Source of the DNA: CAZVAR01 sp964625225
GTDB lineage: Bacteria; Pseudomonadota; Alphaproteobacteria; JAJUGE01
Reading direction: 5' to 3'
NCBI GenBank assembly: GCA_964625225.1
Contig: CAZVAR010000001.1
Coordinates: 1 to 64,000, forward strand
DNA length: 64,000 nucleotides
Part shown: piece after piece, positions 62,752 to 64,000 of the stretch
Layout of the letters: each line of letters opens with the position of its first letter
Position numbering within the stretch: the stretch's first letter is position 1
The notes under the pieces: generated by a model
Told to the model about the DNA's origin: nothing
Seen by the model: the letters and a program-made list of their open reading frames with translations, nothing else
Database searches by the model: none
Made by a program: the position numbers and the translations under genes

Positions 62752-63398
62752 CTGGCCTGGTACCCCTGATCCGCGCCGTCGTCCGCGAGGAGCTGGCCGG
62801 GCGCATGAGCCTGGATCTCGGCATCGTCACCAAGGTCGCGACCAACGAGGGCGGAGCCGGAGACGCCAACATCGACGTCAACCTGCGGCTGCGCGCCAGC
62901 GGCCTGGAGCTGCAACGGGTGCCGGTGGCGGTCGCGCGCCTCGGCCTCTCCGCCGCGCCACGTGAGGGGGATCTGGCTGCGGTCGGCTTCCTCGACGGCG
63001 ATCTCGACGGGCCGGTGGTGCTCGGTTTCCTCTACAGCGACGCGACGCCCGCCCCCGACGCCGGCCCCGAGGAGATCGTCTACCGGGTGCCGGACGCGGG
63101 CGACGACGCCGCGCGACGCCTGGAGATCGCGCTGCCCAGCGGCAACACCGTCACCATCCAGGACGCCGTGGTCACGATCGCGATGGGCTCCTCGACCGTG
63201 ACGGTCGAGGCGGACGGCAACATCGCGCTGGAGGCCGGGGGCGATCTGGTCCTGAAGGCGGGCGGCGGCGTCACGATCGAGGCGGGAACCTCGGTGAGCA
63301 TCAAAGGCGTGTCGGTGACGGGCGAGGCGAGCGGCGAGGCCAAGCTGAAGGGCGCCACCGTCTCGATTGCCGGCGTCACCAGCTTCAGCGCCGCGTGA
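62748..63398 (+). CDS. Spike protein, baseplate assembly protein V / gp5-like
   Basis: A 216-residue spike protein. The OB fold (LDLGIVTKVATNEGGAGDANIDVNLRLRASGLELQRVPVAVARLG..PREGDLAAVGFLDGDLDGPVVLGFLYSD) is followed by repetitive beta-helix sequence (SGNTVTIQDAVVTIAMGSSTVTVEADGNIALEAGGDLVLKAGGGVTIEAGTSVSIKG), as in VgrG, gpV and gp5C needles. A trimer would form the piercing needle. It overlaps the hub stop by ATGA. The spike is short, so no effector domain is fused. Confidence 0.88.
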   Translation: MTGLVPLIRAVVREELAGRMSLDLGIVTKVATNEGGAGDANIDVNLRLRASGLELQRVPVAVARLGLSAAPREGDLAAVGFLDGDLDGPVVLGFLYSDATPAPDAGPEEIVYRVPDAGDDAARRLEIALPSGNTVTIQDAVVTIAMGSSTVTVEADGNIALEAGGDLVLKAGGGVTIEAGTSVSIKGVSVTGEASGEAKLKGATVSIAGVTSFSAA

Positions 63399-63434
63399 GG
63401 CATGACAGAATGTGCGGGAAACGGCGAGGATAGG

Positions 63435-63770
63435 ATGTCGGGACCGCCGGTGACGATCGGATGCGCGGTGGTGGTCAGCCCGGGGGCCGCCGGACCGCCG
63501 GACAGCGGGATCATCACGACCGTGCTGCAGACCGCGCTGACCGCGGGCGGCCTGCCGCTCGCGACCGTGGGCTCGCTCTGCACGATGGTCAACTCGGTCA
63601 GCGGCGCCCCCTACATGCTCCCGATCGGCCGCGCCGGGGGGTCGAGCGGTCTGAGCGTCGACGGCGCCGCTCTGGTGCGGATCGGCGACCAGATCCCTTC
63701 GGGTCCCGGCGTGTTGACCGTGATCGGGCCCCCGGCCGCGCCCTTCGTCAGCGACGGGAACCCGCCATGA
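63435..63770 (+). CDS. PAAR-like spike tip protein
   Basis: A 111-residue protein with Gly/Ser/Pro-rich sequence (MSGPPVTIGCAVVVSPGAAGPPDSG, TMVNSVSGAPYMLPIG, GDQIPSGPGVLTVIG) compatible with a PAAR-type tip that caps the spike. ATG at 63435 has GAGGATAGG directly upstream; an in-frame ATG at 63402 adds 11 residues. Family assignment is from context and composition, since the typical His/Cys zinc ligands are not obvious. It overlaps the next gene by ATGA. Confidence 0.6.
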   Translation: MSGPPVTIGCAVVVSPGAAGPPDSGIITTVLQTALTAGGLPLATVGSLCTMVNSVSGAPYMLPIGRAGGSSGLSVDGAALVRIGDQIPSGPGVLTVIGPPAAPFVSDGNPP

Positions 63771-64000
63771 CCCGCAGCGCCGCCGAACTCGACATCCTGA
63801 TGCGCCGGCTGGGCAGCGATCTCGCCCTGCTCTACCGCGGCGAACCCGGCTTGTACGAGGATGCCGATCTCGACTCCCGGGTTTCGCCCGGCCGCAGCTC
63901 CCGGCACCGCGACCTGGGAGTCGTTTCCGGCGTCGCGGCGGCGACGCAGATGCTGGTCACACGGCTCAAGACGCGGCGCGGCGAGCTCGCCCCGCTCGGC
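63767..64000 (+). CDS. GPW/gp25 baseplate protein (partial, cut by window end)
   Basis: The first 78 codons of a gp25-like baseplate wedge protein are in the window. The family block VSGVAAATQMLVTRLKTRRGELAPLG is at the end and normally continues to a HP-YGSRL-type segment beyond the window. ATG overlaps the PAAR-like stop (ATGA). Further baseplate, assembly ATPase and tail fibre genes should lie downstream. Confidence 0.82.
   Translation, partial: MTRSAAELDILMRRLGSDLALLYRGEPGLYEDADLDSRVSPGRSSRHRDLGVVSGVAAATQMLVTRLKTRRGELAPLG

Noticed and set aside
50973..64000. Type VI secretion system
   Set aside because: No TssJ, TssL, TssM, ClpV or TssB/TssC split sheath genes; the single-gene sheath and gpV-type spike fit phage-tail-like systems.

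Overview
This is one scaffold piece of a high-GC (roughly two-thirds G+C) Gram-negative genome with a 100-base N gap. The NDUFS4-type complex I subunit, two DUF1194 proteins, an HWE-family sensor kinase, LptD and the CoxG-like protein together point to an alphaproteobacterium, most likely Rhodospirillales-like. That assignment is inferred from gene content; there is no rRNA here to confirm it.

Layout. (1) 1-20.4 kb is mostly housekeeping and catabolic genes: two tRNAs, a complex I accessory subunit, a tandem DUF1194 pair, two abutting citrate synthase remnants on opposite strands, a tandem pair of D-2-hydroxyacid dehydrogenases, a DUF192 protein, an NhaD-type antiporter, a CoxG-like protein, an OPT transporter, a gamma-glutamyltransferase, LptD, a cysteine dioxygenase-type enzyme, two enoyl-CoA hydratase/isomerase proteins, a zinc alcohol dehydrogenase with a small membrane protein, and a Rieske oxygenase. 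An MFS transporter and a decayed hybrid histidine kinase follow. (2) 22.8-44.8 kb is a surface polysaccharide locus. It holds a CpsD-like P-loop protein that lacks the Walker A lysine, a GumC/Wzz co-polymerase, a Wza lipoprotein, an O-antigen ligase/polymerase, two GT2 glycosyltransferases, two polysaccharide deacetylases, a flippase, a GH5-like hydrolase and a WecB/TagA/CpsF transferase. It also holds a nonulosonic acid set (NeuB, NeuC and NeuA types), an ABC exporter, a methyltransferase, a formyltransferase, and two paralogous surface carbohydrate proteins. The set could make, activate, N-modify and export an acidic nonulosonate-containing glycan. (3) 45.1-49.5 kb holds an HWE histidine kinase, a TauD-type dioxygenase and a deletion scar: an intact DUF5989 gene, about a dozen codons of a carbamoyltransferase, and a broken SGNH hydrolase. 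(4) 49.5-51.0 kb has no recognisable gene and contains 21-bp tandem repeats interrupted by the assembly gap.

(5) 51.0-64.0 kb is a tightly coupled operon for a contractile injection system: sheath, tube, tail-assembly-chaperone-like protein, hub, spike, PAAR-like tip and gp25 (cut by the window end). Upstream, in the same run of overlapping genes, are a 1087-residue helical protein and an 852-residue polytopic membrane protein that I cannot match to any known sheath, tube or baseplate component. No capsid, terminase, integrase or lysis genes are visible. This is the most likely new system in the window: a phage-tail-like contractile machine with its own integral membrane partner.
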